The position numbers and the translations under genes are program-made. The notes under the pieces are model-generated. The model was not told where the DNA came from. It saw nothing but the letters and a program-made list of their open reading frames with translations, and did not search any database. From Cercophora sp. LCS_1 (taxonomy: Eukaryota; Ascomycota; Sordariomycetes; Sordariales; Lasiosphaeriaceae), in NCBI GenBank assembly GCA_036250225.1, contig JAPZLL010000037.1, positions 124,001 to 188,000 of the forward strand: a stretch of 64,000 nucleotides of DNA. Direction: 5' to 3'. Position 1 is the stretch's first letter; the number at the start of each line of letters is the position of its first letter. Below, piece after piece: positions 18,644 to 29,958 of this stretch.

Positions 18644-20340
18644 GATGACGTACTGGAAGATGGGGTCGAAGAGAAGAGTGATGAGTCTAGAAAGTATTGA
18701 TGATCAAAGTTAAGCTCGGAACGGGTAGCCTGAAGAGTCAAACAGCACTTCAATGTCGCGAAAGCATTCCGATTTTATGCCCCTCGAACGTCTCCAGGCA
18801 GCCAGCATTTCGCGCGCCGTCGGTTCATCGGGTGGCAGAATCCTCGTAATCGAATTAAATGGTCGTAAAGAGAGTGCAGCCTTCCTATGCCACCCTATTT
18901 GGAGGATGCTAATCTGAACACACGTGCACCCTGATAGGCCACTCCAGAGCTTCCCAAGTAAGGCGAGGCTCACTCCGGTAGTGATCGAGGACCTATTAGA
19001 TACAAAGGCCAGGATGGCATCGACTTGCCCAATCTAACCCAATCTCAGGCTGGTTAGGTACCGTGCTGAGTAAGTGGCTTCCTCTCGCATAAGTTCGCCA
19101 ATTATTTAACCGCAACCCGTTTGCTGGAGTTACCGAATTTGTCTCGTCGTATCTAATCTGTGCGTGCGCCTTAGTCAGATCAGTGGACATTGTCCTAATA
19201 TAGCACAACAGGACTTTGGCGCAAAGATCGCTCCGTTAGGGGACTACTCAGGTACAATAAAACGTACCTCAATGATAATACGGCCCTTAGCTCACCTTGA
19301 GCTTCCACTTACGAGTGCTATTGGACTTGGCCGCTACCCATGGCTGAGGCAAACAGGAGGCCAAGAGCCGCGCGGATTCTCATTAAAAACAAGCAAACCT
19401 TAGTTTTACCCGTTTAAATGATATGGTAGATAATGGTGAGTTGGCCTTGAAACTGGTGCGGACGATGAGCCGCGGAGGGCTCTTCCTTGGCTGGGCTTTT
19501 ACTTCACTGGCTGTCGAACCGAGCGATTCCTCCACGTCAGCTAGCTCGGTGTTGGGAAGATTGCGACCCATCGGTCTCAGTAATCCTTCTGGACTCGCCA
19601 ACGCATAGTCAGCATCCCCTGCTACAGCTAGACGACGTAATTAGGGATTCGCGTACGTCGACTGTTACAGGTTACAGGGCTTCAATGTCTATAGTTTGCG
19701 AAAATTTAGTGGTGTTAGGATAGTTAGCAGGAATTTCTAGGTCGCATCTGAGGAATTTCATTTTATATCAAGAGTAAGGAAATTCTGTATACTCTAAAGC
19801 TATATAGATCATAGATCGTAGCTCGGTAACGAAAAACGTAGGACCAATCTACCGATTCGAGTGTGGAGCTCGCTGCAGTATTATACCCCTTCTCTTTGCG
19901 TGCGCCACACTGAAGGAAACAATCGCTGGCTTTGTGAGTGTGCACTAGGCAAAGGGACAAAGTAAACAACGGAAAACAGTGTAAACAAAGGGAGTTGGAG
20001 AAAGCGATGCATTGTCAAGGGCCTCAAAGGCAAGACATAGAACAATTGAGGGCAGAAGGGTAAGAACAGGCCTGTTGGCGTGTTGCCATGGTAGCGAGTT
20101 ACCCACAAGTCAATCAAGCAATCTACCCATCAGCCAACACTTTTAGGCATAGCTTAACTGGCCTGCTCAAGGTCTACGTATCCTCGCCCGGTTTTTGGAA
20201 CAGGGGCCGTGGACGGGAACAATGTCGCTGGAACAGCACAGCAAAAAATAGCCCGGGGAGCTATCCTGAGAAAAAGGACGGTGGGAGAACACAAGGTGGC
20301 CGAAACGAGAAAAGAACAGGCATTCAGTCAACCCGTTCTA
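18644..20340. other. Intergenic, no gene seen
   Basis: A 1.7 kb stretch of mixed composition. ORFs up to 104 codons occur on both strands but show no signal peptide, domain or splice pattern. Confidence 0.4.
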
Positions 20341-20625
20341 ACAACAGGAACTATACGCAAAAAACAATCTCGCTGGACAACAGACTCAGTGAAATTGTCT
20401 GAGAATGTCCAGGCTGTTTCTCGCCAGCGGTTCTGTCTCTTGTATCCTCAGGTTTCTCAGTATATAAGGTAGCCAAACTGTTTTCACAATAGGAACTATA
20501 GGCAAAAACAATCTTGCTGAACAACAGACTCAGTAACATAGACCGAGAACACCTAGTCTACTTCTCATCAAGGATACTATTTCTGGTATCCTCAGGTTTC
20601 CAGTCTCCCAGTATATATACCCAAA
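20341..20625 (+). repeat. Tandem duplication of a promoter segment (period about 145 bases)
   Basis: Two diverged copies, roughly 20341-20480 and 20486-20625, share AGGAACTATA (20346 and 20491), a CAAAAACAATCT-like segment, ACAACAGACTCAGT (20377 and 20521), TATCCTCAGGTTTC (20443 and 20587) and a terminal CAGTATATA (20458 and 20609). Each copy therefore ends in a TATA-like element, the second 140 bases before the start of the gene at 20757. Confidence 0.8.
20612..20619 (+). promoter_or_regulatory. TATA box TATATATA
   Basis: Located 138 bases upstream of the ATG at 20757, at the end of the second promoter repeat, followed by a pyrimidine-rich stretch (CTTTCCCCC, CTTTTTCTCTC) typical of fungal transcription starts. 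Confidence 0.6.
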
Positions 20626-20756
20626 ATCTTTCCCCCATTCCCAACTTCAACTTTTTCTCTCATCATCCCAGCTTCGGCTATCACGTCAACCACCAACCTT
20701 TGCGCTCTCACACAAACACACGGTAACCCCGTCCTCCCTCCACAACACTCACTAAC

Positions 20757-22037
20757 ATGGCTCAGCAGGACCACAACCCGGTTCCCCAGCCGGATGTCAA
20801 CTTCCGGCTCCAGCCAACTTTCTTCCCGTCCAGCTTGGTCGGCAATAGAGGCCTCTGGATCTCATCAAGCATTCCCTATGTGGCAGCCTGCAAAGTCAGA
20901 CCGACGCACGCTCCCATGCCAGCGGGGCTCAGCAAAACCGCCCTCAGGTTGTTCCGTCTCCGCGAGTACTGGGCCGAGGTGATCCACTCCCGCCGCACGT
21001 TCTTCCCGGCAGACCTCAACTTGGATGAACTTCACGAGAATGTCGCCCGCTGCGCCGCCGACTCCAGCACCAACCACACGTGGTTCCGAAACCACATGCG
21101 CAACCAGCCTCACGAGTTTGACCATATGCCGTCCAGGCCACGCAACCGCCTCCATGCCCTCCAGATGTGGGTGGAGACTCGGCACGCGCCCAACTGGCAC
21201 CCCACGGGCGCCGGCGACCACCCTCCTCCGTGGATGCCGACCAAGATGGACCTGTGGACAATCTTTGTGATTGGCGGCAAGGCGCGGATCGGCGACAACC
21301 TCACCACCCCGGTCCATTTCGGTCTCACCAACTTTTTCTTCTACCACATCCAGTCGTCAAACCTGCAGTTCTTGGTTCCCGAATGGGGCATGGGTGCCTT
21401 TGCGGACCCCAGCCGGTTCTACTGGCAGGGCCATCCGCTCTTCACAACTCCTCCACCCATCGTCACCATGGCCATGATCCTCAGTGCTCCCGCGCAAGAC
21501 GCCCTAGCCAATTCCGTCTTGCATTATGCGGTAAACCAGTGTCAGGCACAGGCTCAAGGTCAACAACAAGGTCAGGTTCAGGATCAACAGGGTCAAGGTC
21601 AACATCTGCAGGTTCCGATTGTTCAACAACAACAACAACCTGTCCCTTTCAACCCCTTTTCCCCATCCCTCCCTCACACTCCCCTCCTTAATGTCGCGGC
21701 AATCCCGGTAGCCAACTCCCCGTCACAGGATTTTGTCGGTCTCCCCGGCTTCACACCGTCTCCGCAGCGACAGACACCATCGCCTCAGCAGCCTCAGGTC
21801 AACAACCCACAAACCCCAAGTCCCAACCAACGACGGGACGTTCTTCCCCCCAGCAGCTTCGTCACACCATCCATGGATACGGCCGGCCCGGCAGCTCTTA
21901 CCTGGCCGACACCTCCGCAGGGCCCTGCTGGTGACCAGCCGGCACAAGATTCGATGGATGTGGATACCGATGATGAGGATGGGGTCTATGAGAGGTTGAG
22001 GCAGGCGTACTTGGCGAGTCCGTGGTGGCACCAGTAA
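20757..22037 (+). CDS. Hypothetical protein with Gln-rich and Pro-rich tail
   Basis: A 426-residue intronless ORF. Residues 1-245 look folded: LRLFRLREYWAEVIHSRRTFFPADLNLDELHENVARC, a W-rich region (MWVETRHAPNWHPTGAGDHPPPW), and MDLWTIFVIGGKARIGDNLTTPVHFGLTNFFFYHI. Residues about 260-300 are a Gln-rich run (QAQAQGQQQGQVQDQQGQGQ), then Pro/Ser-rich linkers and an acidic DVDTDDEDGVYERL end. I do not recognise a domain. Gln- and Pro-rich tails are usual in transcriptional activators, but no DNA-binding motif is visible. Core promoter and poly(A) signal are both in place, and the promoter segment is duplicated. Confidence 0.7.
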   Translation: MAQQDHNPVPQPDVNFRLQPTFFPSSLVGNRGLWISSSIPYVAACKVRPTHAPMPAGLSKTALRLFRLREYWAEVIHSRRTFFPADLNLDELHENVARCAADSSTNHTWFRNHMRNQPHEFDHMPSRPRNRLHALQMWVETRHAPNWHPTGAGDHPPPWMPTKMDLWTIFVIGGKARIGDNLTTPVHFGLTNFFFYHIQSSNLQFLVPEWGMGAFADPSRFYWQGHPLFTTPPPIVTMAMILSAPAQDALANSVLHYAVNQCQAQAQGQQQGQVQDQQGQGQHLQVPIVQQQQQPVPFNPFSPSLPHTPLLNVAAIPVANSPSQDFVGLPGFTPSPQRQTPSPQQPQVNNPQTPSPNQRRDVLPPSSFVTPSMDTAGPAALTWPTPPQGPAGDQPAQDSMDVDTDDEDGVYERLRQAYLASPWWHQ

Positions 22038-23631
22038 ACTGGCAGGTCTCCCACCCCGTACTAACCAATAGGTACATGCTTCCTTTGTCAGATGGACGGA
22101 TGGGTTTCCCCTTTGTCTGGCACGGATGGAGTTTTGCTCTTCTTTCCTTTGTTTGGGATTGAGAAAGAGAGAGGGCGGAAAATGTAGATAACTAAACAAA
22201 ATAAACTTTTGCAGTTCGCCTTTTGGTTCCCCCTGCGATGTGGCGCGCTGCTCTGATGCGACTTGCCAGATATGACTTGACCGTGACTGTATGATGGAAG
22301 AAGGTTTCAGATGTTCAAAGGCAGTAAGGCTTGAAGGCGGGTGAGTCGCATCTTGCGTTTGGCTTGGAAAAAAAAACAATGGGATTGTTCTGGGATAACA
22401 GAAACAAAGCTGGGTGGCCGCCTCCGTGTTGGCAGCTCTGTTTCTGGGTAGTGTCCCTCAATTCGACTTGACCAAGCTGTGACGCCGGCTTTTCTCTGCT
22501 TGTCCTTGTGTTGAGAAGTTTGTTCTCGTACGTCCGCCTTGATAGTAACTCGATGAGGCTGTCATGAGCACGGGAGAGATCCTTTTGCTCCATTCTGTGC
22601 AGGGAACCAACAGACGACACATGATCGGTGCTGTCGGCCTACAAAACTGACCTGCCAGTGCATGGCGAAGGGGTTCGAGATATCCAGCGCGCTTAATGCA
22701 ACCAGAATGGATCCGTTTGGTGAATGTTCCTGCCGAAGGAGTGCTGTCTGCTCATATCGTTGTTCGAACCGTTGTTCTAAATATCAGCGTCTTGAATCGT
22801 TTTAATGAGACTGTTGTAGTACAGTGATATGGTCTCCTTTATTCTGTATACGTCATATCTGATCAAGGGCACTGTTGGTGTGATTCGTCATTCCGGGCTG
22901 TCTCGCAACAAGGCCGGCGACCGGGAAGAAGCGTCGTCGGGACATGCAACACAGCTGCGCTCAAATAGCCCTTCCATGCTTTCTCCGAGACACCCGCAGT
23001 AAAATTCTCAAGGTCTTCTAGCCGACATCCAGCAGCTCTGTATAGATATAAGATGCAATAAGGCCGCTCAGCTAAGTGCCTCATCAAACAACCATTTTAT
23101 GTTTCATAGCTTCGTGACTTGCTGGACTTTGATGGGGAAAGTGATGCGTTTGAATCTAATAATCCACACTCGCTTTGCATTGAACGTGGATATTCTGCAC
23201 GGGAATAGCGATACCAGCGCTGCATAACAGCTGTTACGGGACCGCCTCCCATTTTTGAGTTCCCGGCCTATTCGCCCCGGTCCGATCAACAAACGTTCTA
23301 CCCCAGCCCGTTCCCATCTCACCCAAAGCCTCTGAAGATCCAGTCTCCTTCAGTATGTCTCCAGGTCCACATTCAATTATTTCCCAGCTTCCAGATTATC
23401 CTCATTCAATGTTTTATCCATCATCCTCAGACATGGCTGGCGTGCCTCACGTCGCGCTTACGCCCCGCCACTCGCAACGTCTGTGGTCGCTGTCGTTTCC
23501 ACGTTCTCGTCCACCCCCACATCGCCGTCCCGGATAGCCTTTCTATCCGTCCCTGACTGGCTACAATCTCCCTGTTCGCTGAGAAGGTGGTAGACACCGA
23601 ATGAACCCTTCCAGGTCCTGATAGTCACCGG
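22038..23631. other. Intergenic, no gene seen
   Basis: Apart from the poly(A) signal, nothing convincing. A minus-strand 101-codon ORF at 22315-22620 starts with a plausible helix-rich segment but ends in low-quality sequence. Confidence 0.35.
22200..22205 (+). terminator. Poly(A) signal AATAAA
   Basis: Located 163 bases past the stop of the Gln-rich gene. Confidence 0.45.
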
Positions 23632-23913
23632 TTAGGAAGCGGTTAGCATGGAAGAAGGAGCCACGAACATGAACTCTGGACTGGTTGGGGTCCTTGGACT
23701 CGACGGACTCGAAGAACTTGCTGGACTGCTGGGGCTGTATTCAGGCATGCCGGGCTTATCCCGATCATCGATCCAGGACTCTTCACCATCAGGCGTCGTA
23801 AGTTTCAGACGTGGAGCCTCTGAGTGGAGCTTGAGCTTGCGAAGAATAGGCTTGAGAAGCAGAGCACGAGGAGCTACCTGGGATTGGCCAGGTTGGCCAT
23901 CTGTCGAGTCCAT
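23632..23913 (-). CDS. Small Ser/Pro-rich hypothetical protein
   Basis: A 93-residue ORF with ATG at 23913. The first half (LLLKPILRKLKLHSEAPRLKLTTPDGEESWIDD) has mixed charged and hydrophobic composition; the second is Ser/Pro-rich (SPSSPASSSSPSSPRTPTSP). The LTTPDGEESW motif resembles LTTPEGENFW in the acidic repeat protein at 31054, which may mean a shared family. It may be one exon of a longer gene. Confidence 0.45.
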   Translation of the reverse strand: MDSTDGQPGQSQVAPRALLLKPILRKLKLHSEAPRLKLTTPDGEESWIDDRDKPGMPEYSPSSPASSSSPSSPRTPTSPEFMFVAPSSMLTAS

Positions 23914-24300
23914 CTGGTCGTGGTGAGATCAAAGACTGGATGATGAGTGAGGTCGTCAGTGGCGACGAGAATTAGTTACCTCGGTAAACTCAAAAATTCA
24001 ACGCTCATAGCGCAGCACGTGAACAGCCAACTGTTTCATGATAAATATACAAGCAGATGCGAACCCATGAATCTATACCCGACCAAGCCAAACATAATTG
24101 CCGTACCGTCCTCATATTTGTGTGCCCATGTCCCAGTTCGCCGCATGTGGGGATATAATAATCCCAGCCCAAACCGGATGCATTAATAATAACAATCGGG
24201 TATCTATTGCAATCGCCAAACAAATCCAATGCTGCGGTCGTCCCTGCGCCGCGAGCGAAGGAAGTCCAAGCCAAAAAAAAAAAAACAAGTGTGTCTGTCG
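23914..24300. other. Intergenic
   Basis: Contains an A12 tract at about 24273-24284 and no recognisable gene. Confidence 0.4.
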
Positions 24301-25416
24301 TCAGCCGCTGTTTTGACTGTTTTGGCTGCTGAGCGAGTTCTTTTGCGGCGGCGACTCGGTCTGCCGCATCCGCAGCTTTTTGTACTGCCGTGGTCGACCC
24401 TGGCCACGCTTGCTGTTTCTGAATTCGGCGTCAGTCAAGCTGGTCACCATGTCGGATGAAAACACCACGTTGGGGTTTTTGGAGGCGCACATTTCTTTGA
24501 GAGACGTCAGTCGTTCTTCGTCTTCGATCGAGTCGAGCGCGCGTTTGCGCGTCGATTCTTCGAGGAACTCCCTGTCGACAGCGATGGGTCCGTCGAATGA
24601 GGGCAGTGTGTCCTGTTGGGGAACATCGTAGCCATCGAGGGTGATGGTTGAGCCTGGTGTTTCCTGCCGCAAGCCTGCTGTTTCGTCTGGAGAGACCGGC
24701 TTGTCTTGGGATCCTCCCATGACAGTAGCGAGCCATGGCCCCTTGGAGTCCGAGACCCATTTCGCACACCTGGCCAGTGGACCTCTCGCTGACTCGGTCG
24801 GGGAAGACTGCGGGATGTCGAGCGTCCTGAGCTGCTCGTTGAATGGCGGAGGTACCTCGACGACCCGAGGGGCAACTGGATGGTTGCTGGCGACGCTCAA
24901 GGCCGGTGTTCCCGGGCCCGACCCAGGACATGGAACGTAATCCTCGTACAGCTGAGCTGGTGGAATTGTCTTTGCCAACGACAGTGCGATTTCGTCGTGG
25001 CGGTGCAGCGACTTCTCAAACAGATCCATTCGCGACACACCGCCGTGCGTGAGGTCGGTTGCGGCGACATAGTCCCACACGTCGTCCTAGTAGAAGTGGT
25101 CGTCGGCGTCAGGTACAGTCAAGGCATCGCTGCCTGGCCGGACGAAGCAGTCCTCGGGCACAAGATCGGATGGGGAGGGCGACGGCCGAAGGTCAAGGGA
25201 CGCTTTCACAATGGCGTTGCATGTTATGCTGCGACAGAGTTAGCACTTATCCCGCTCAATGCCAGACGAACAAACTCACATGGTCTCGTCAACGTCGACC
25301 GACGAAAAGCTGATCTCGGAGCCATCGGAGGGCGTTGGGCAACGGCGACGGTGTCCAAGGGCAATATGTCGGTCGGCGGCGATGCCAAAGAACTCGACGG
25401 GATGGAAAGCTGCCAT
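24301..25416 (-). pseudogene. Hypothetical gene interrupted by an in-frame TAG
   Basis: Exon 25416-25280 (MAAFHPVEFFGIAADRH...) joins, through a 51-base intron with GTGAGT, GCTAAC and GCAG signals, to a frame that runs from 25228 to 24301. That frame is broken once by TAG at 25089-25087, between ADDHFY and DDVWDYVAAT; both sides are hydrophilic, protein-like and in register. Without the stop the product would be about 354 residues with two basic segments (STRKRALDSIEDEER, KRGQGRPRQYKKLRMR) and a Ser/Gln-rich end, suggesting a nuclear protein. As written the first part encodes 92 residues. TAG could also be the acceptor of an intron with a weak phase-0 donor (GTGAAA), since a CTGAC branch-like site precedes it by 20 bases. 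Family unknown. Confidence 0.5.
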
Positions 25417-27373
25417 GGTGATACAGCTGGCGGCGAGGGCGCGGATGCTCGCATGACACTCGGGACGATCGGTGGTTATAACCAGCTCAGACGGGTGACG
25501 ACCCAGCGGTTTGGAACGGTGCGCCAGGCGAGCCGCGACAGGGGACGGGAGAAAGAACTGCGCAGGTTGTACGCTGGTGACGCAGGCGACGCAGGCGACG
25601 CGGTGCAAGGCGACGGAGACGGTCAGAGGATCAGTTGCGCACCATGTCTGCACCCGCAGACAGTCGACCTGGCGAGATGGAGAGTTCGCGGCCCAGCGAA
25701 GGTGAGCACCGAGGGGAGGGGGCTCGATCAGGAAATGACGAAGAGAGCGCGCGACAATCGAGCGGGCGTTCTCCCTTGCGTGCGTCTGGCCCGAAGAAGG
25801 AAGGCGTCTAATTTGGCTGGGGAGGGGCGCCATGCAGGGGGGGGGGACGGGGACGACTTCCAGGACGTGTGCGCTGAACCACCACCACAATCGCTCCAAA
25901 AAACGAAAGGGCAGCCAATCATGGCGCTTGGACTGACCTCCGGCGTCGCAGCCGGTGCTTCTTTCCCGGAAGGCCGCACCACTCGGGGAGAGTGGATGGT
26001 AGCAGGAACGGTACGGCGACAGGCCCGGAGGCGCTAAACGGGTGCCCCGCAGAAGCGATCCCAAAGCCTGGGGTCAGGCGGATCCCTTTGGGCCTAGTGG
26101 CCCCGAAACGGCCCAATGACAGCTGCCAGAGGCCCACTGGCGCCCCAGACGGTGACGGCACGGCATGGGACCAATTCTGGGTGGAGCTGGACAAAGCGCA
26201 GCGCAAAAAACACGAATGTGGTTTTTTCTGCATTGTTGCGCTCCTTGGCTTGGGACTTTGGGCTTTTTGCTGCGCAGAAATGCTGCCTGCCGGAGCGCTT
26301 CCTGCGTGGTTTCGGGGCTGCACCCGAGCCGATTCCACAACGACAGCAGTACCCGACCGGATCGATTTGCGGAAGCAGACACGTCACATTCACAATTGCT
26401 TGTTGCAAAAACCCGACACGGCGGCTCGGGGTCGCACCCACAACCATCGTTTCACCCATCGTCTTGAATGTGAGTGGTGGTTGGTTGGCCAAGCTTTCGC
26501 TTGTGTTATCATCGCTGCTGACGCTTTCGACGCCCACCACATGCACAGTGTCCGTCACAGCACCAACGACGACCCGGTGGAATGGGAGGTGTGGGAGCAG
26601 CCCTGCAAAAGGTTTCCAACCGTGCCGCGCAAATCGTCAAATCTGACGGCGCAATCACTGCGTTCCAATCGCTCGGGTCCATGTCTTCCGGTCCCTAGTA
26701 TTCGTGTGGCGGTTGGTTGCTCGTCTTCCTGTCTCACGCCCGATGCACGCCCGTGTCCAATCACAGCATCCCACCGACGGCTTTGGCAGTGGAAAAACCG
26801 CCAAAATTTCAACGCCAACGCTCGTCCAATTTCCCCTTGTCGCTGCCTGCCCGCGACCACCGCCGTCAATTGTCACGAATCACGCCTCTGGCGCGGGATC
26901 GCGACCCACCCGAACTCCTCAGTTGCAGCACTAAGGTGCCAAGCGCGGGAGCTGTGCTTGGTTTGATCGTTTACCCATCTCCTCGGGTCCAACGACCCAC
27001 TGCGAGCTGGTTTCGAGATGAGTGTGGAGGCGGGCCAGCGTGGGAATAGTGTGGGAATGAAGGATGGGGGAGCTGTGCCGCTGCAAGCGCAGCAAAAAAG
27101 GCCACGAATGGGTCGCCGCAACGAATCAGACCAGCTCAGACACGCAGTTCGATTTGTAATGGATGGGAAACACGGCTCCCCCGCGCCCAAACATGGAGAT
27201 TACGACGCGACAACAAGGCAACTGATTCCCTGACCCGAGGTGCTGGAACCGCTGCGCCTCCTGCATCTATCACATCATGCCCTTCCTCTCATTCGACTGT
27301 CATTCCCCGATGTCACCTCCATCGGACTCCATCGGACCCAGTGCTCTGGCTCTCGGTTCGAATGCTCCGTTAC
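25417..27373. other. Large intergenic region with no supported gene
   Basis: ORFs up to 385 codons occur on both strands (for example 24880-26037 plus, 25992-26966 plus), but they have antisense-like composition, overlap each other and show no domain. The region likely contains promoter sequence for the interrupted gene and 3' sequence of the glycine-rich gene. Confidence 0.4.
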
Positions 27374-29958
27374 TTAGGATCCTCCTCCACCTCCGCAACC
27401 ACCACCGCCGCCGCCGCCTCCACCACCACCACACCCTCCTCCTCCACCACCTCCGCAGCCTCCAGAGCCTATGGCAAGTTAGTGGCACATCACACGGCAT
27501 GAAAAAGGGAAACTCACTCCCACTACCGCCACCATCCGACCCTCCACCACCTCCACCTCCTCCCGCACATGCTCCTGAGGCAACTGTCCCCCCACAGGTC
27601 CCGGCAACGCAAGCCCCGCTCGCTCCTCCTCCGCAAGCAGTCATGACGCCGGGACTGCCCGCATAAGCGGTGGGTGAGTACCAGATGGGATACATATACG
27701 GACCGTAGCAAGCGTACGGATAGCCCCAGTGGGTGTAGTACTGGTCCTTGGGTGGGATCTTCCTCCCCTTTTGCGCGGCACGTTTCTGCGCCTTGGCATA
27801 TGCCTCGTCGATTCTCCTTCTGTGTCGGGCGGCAAGGCTCCGCTCAACAATCGCCCTCGGCGGTTTCGCGACGTTCGGGTCTGGGCTTGCCCTGACCGAG
27901 TTGTGCGAGGAGATGTGGGCAGAATTGTCGGCTGGGTGGAGCTGCGCCTGCCCGGAGGAGTGGAATGATCCCGCCACTGTTGACGTCAGTCTCTCGCCCC
28001 AATGTGCTACGAGTCAGGCACACGGGTCTAGGAAAAAAGCATCCGGTTTCTATGCATTTATTGTAGCGAAAAACCGGAAACTCATTTGCGGACACACGTG
28101 TTGGGGGCGTCAGGGGCAATACCTTGTTCCTGGGTCGAGACCCCGAGCAACCTCCCTAGCGGGTTGATGACCGATGTCCTCACGGCTTCGCAGTACCAGC
28201 AGGTGCACTCGCTGTACACGGCGCCGTACATCTCTTGGTACACCCTGCTCGTCCACTCAAAGTGGGCGCTCAACGCGTCTTCGTCAATCTTGTCGTCATG
28301 ATCGACGAAGCGATAGGGGTACTTGGCCACCGAATACGCGTAGTATGCCCCTGGGCTCAGCTGGTGGGTATGCCAGGCCAGGTCAACATCGAGTGTCGGC
28401 ACGGCCACGTTCCCCGGGTACTTGCTCATGATTTCCGTGAAACGCTCGTACTTGGTGAGAAGTCTCTCCATGGTCTCTCGAGCGGTGGGCGAGTGCAGCC
28501 AGTCGAGGTTGTGCATCTTTTCGACAAAGACTCCCTGGCGCATCACGGCCGAGCTAGTCTGTCAGCATCTCTTCTGTCCGTCAAGCGATTTCCTCACGTC
28601 TCAGGGGCACTTACCAAAGATCCAGCGCGAAAGGACTCCAGTTGTCCCAGTACCGGGCCATCATCTTTCGCACGTACACTCCGTCCCCTTGAGCAGAGCC
28701 GTTTCTCTTGACCATCTTCTCCAGCTTCTCTCTGACGTCCTGCATGGTCGGATTTGCCCCTGGCGTGAGGAGTCCAGTGACGCATCGCTTGGGGTCATCA
28801 TTCCGCTTCAGCAACAGCTTGTTGGGGAACACATGGGGAGGGTCGGCCCTCCATTTCCCCGAAGGCACACACACCGGTGTTCCGCTGCGGAAGTGGAGAA
28901 GCGTACCGGGCATGGGTTTGTTGGTCGTAGGGTCGAGAAGGGCGTTGACGTCCTCGGTGAACTTGGCCACGCAAAGAAGCGACTTGGTGATGGTCGTTCG
29001 GCAGGCAGGACACGAACGAGACAAGTTGCCATCGCCGTAACCTGTCCCCGCCAGATCCGGCAGACCAGCGACAGCGACTCCCTCCGGGACAGAGCAGGTC
29101 GTCCACGGGATCCGGAGCTCGGTCTTGCACTGCGGACACGAGACTGCAGTCGTGTCAGGATCGGCGATGTTGTCCCACGCAAGGCCGGTCTTCTTCTTCC
29201 AAGCGTCTTTGGACGTGTCCGAGACGGTGTACTCGAACCCGGCCCCGATGGCGCGGTTGGCCAACTCCCACGGCATGCCGCCTGCCCACAGGGACCGTAG
29301 TCCAGCGAGCATGCAGTCCTCCAAGTACGCCCTGGGATTGAGCATGTGCGTATGCCAAACCATGAGAACATCTACATCGTCAGCACCTTCCGACTGCTCA
29401 AGACGGAGATGAGAACTCACCAAGCGGAACCAGCTCAGTCCACTCCATCTTCGGACTCCCAAACTCTTCCACAAACTTCTCATACCCTTCTGATCCCTTG
29501 ACAACCATGTCCTGTCCCCGGAGAGGTCGTCCACCCAGAGACTTCCACCAGACCTTGTAACGCTCCGCTGCTCGAGCAACAAACAATGCCCACCTCTTTT
29601 CGCGAATCTGGCTCAGGATCTGCAACTGTTGATCCCCCATTTTGGCTTGTATGTCTTCTTGTTCGATGCCAATCTTCTTCTTCTCCACCGGATACCCATT
29701 CGTGTTGTTCTGCGAACCAGACGAAAGTGAACCCGCGAGGGAATCCCAAAGTCCAAAGAGACCATCGGTGTATCCGATGTCCTCCTTCAGCGACTGGAAC
29801 GCAAAGAGCAGCTTCAGGTGGACGAGACATGCTTCAACGGTGGGGGTGGGCGAAGGCGGGATGGTGAGGTTGGCGAATGCCGCTGCGATGTCGACGTCAG
29901 GTGCTTCGTCGGCCGCGGCGGGCGTGGGCGTGTATGCGGGTGGTGCTTTCTCGGCCAT
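27374..29958 (-). CDS. Glycine-rich domain-containing protein (GRDP, DUF1399 type), five exons
   Basis: Exons 29958-29421, 29371-28615, 28553-28123, 27976-27518 and 27468-27374 keep one frame of 759 residues. Introns of 49, 61 and 49 bases have clear GTGAGT/GTAAGT donors and branch sites; the third (27977-28122, donor GTATTG) is less certain, and an acceptor at 27996 would also fit the phase. Two copies of the family's His motif are present, MVWHTHMLNP and LAWHTHQLSP, the second with PYRFVDHDD and FEWTSRVYQEMYG. Between them lies a region with two CPxC pairs (SCPQC, SCPAC), probably a zinc-binding treble. The C terminus is Gly/Cys-rich. Plant homologues are linked to development and stress; the fungal role is unknown. 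Confidence 0.85.

Noticed and set aside
24880..26037. 385-codon plus-strand ORF
   Set aside because: It overlaps the interrupted minus-strand gene and has no domain or coding-like segment of its own.
25992..26966. 324-codon plus-strand ORF
   Set aside because: No domain, mixed low-quality composition and three competing frames; treated as intergenic.
27300..27977. 225-codon ORF as a separate Trp/Arg-rich protein
   Set aside because: Its C-terminal Trp/Arg part is intron plus the wrong frame of a glycine-rich exon; it belongs to the five-exon GRDP gene.
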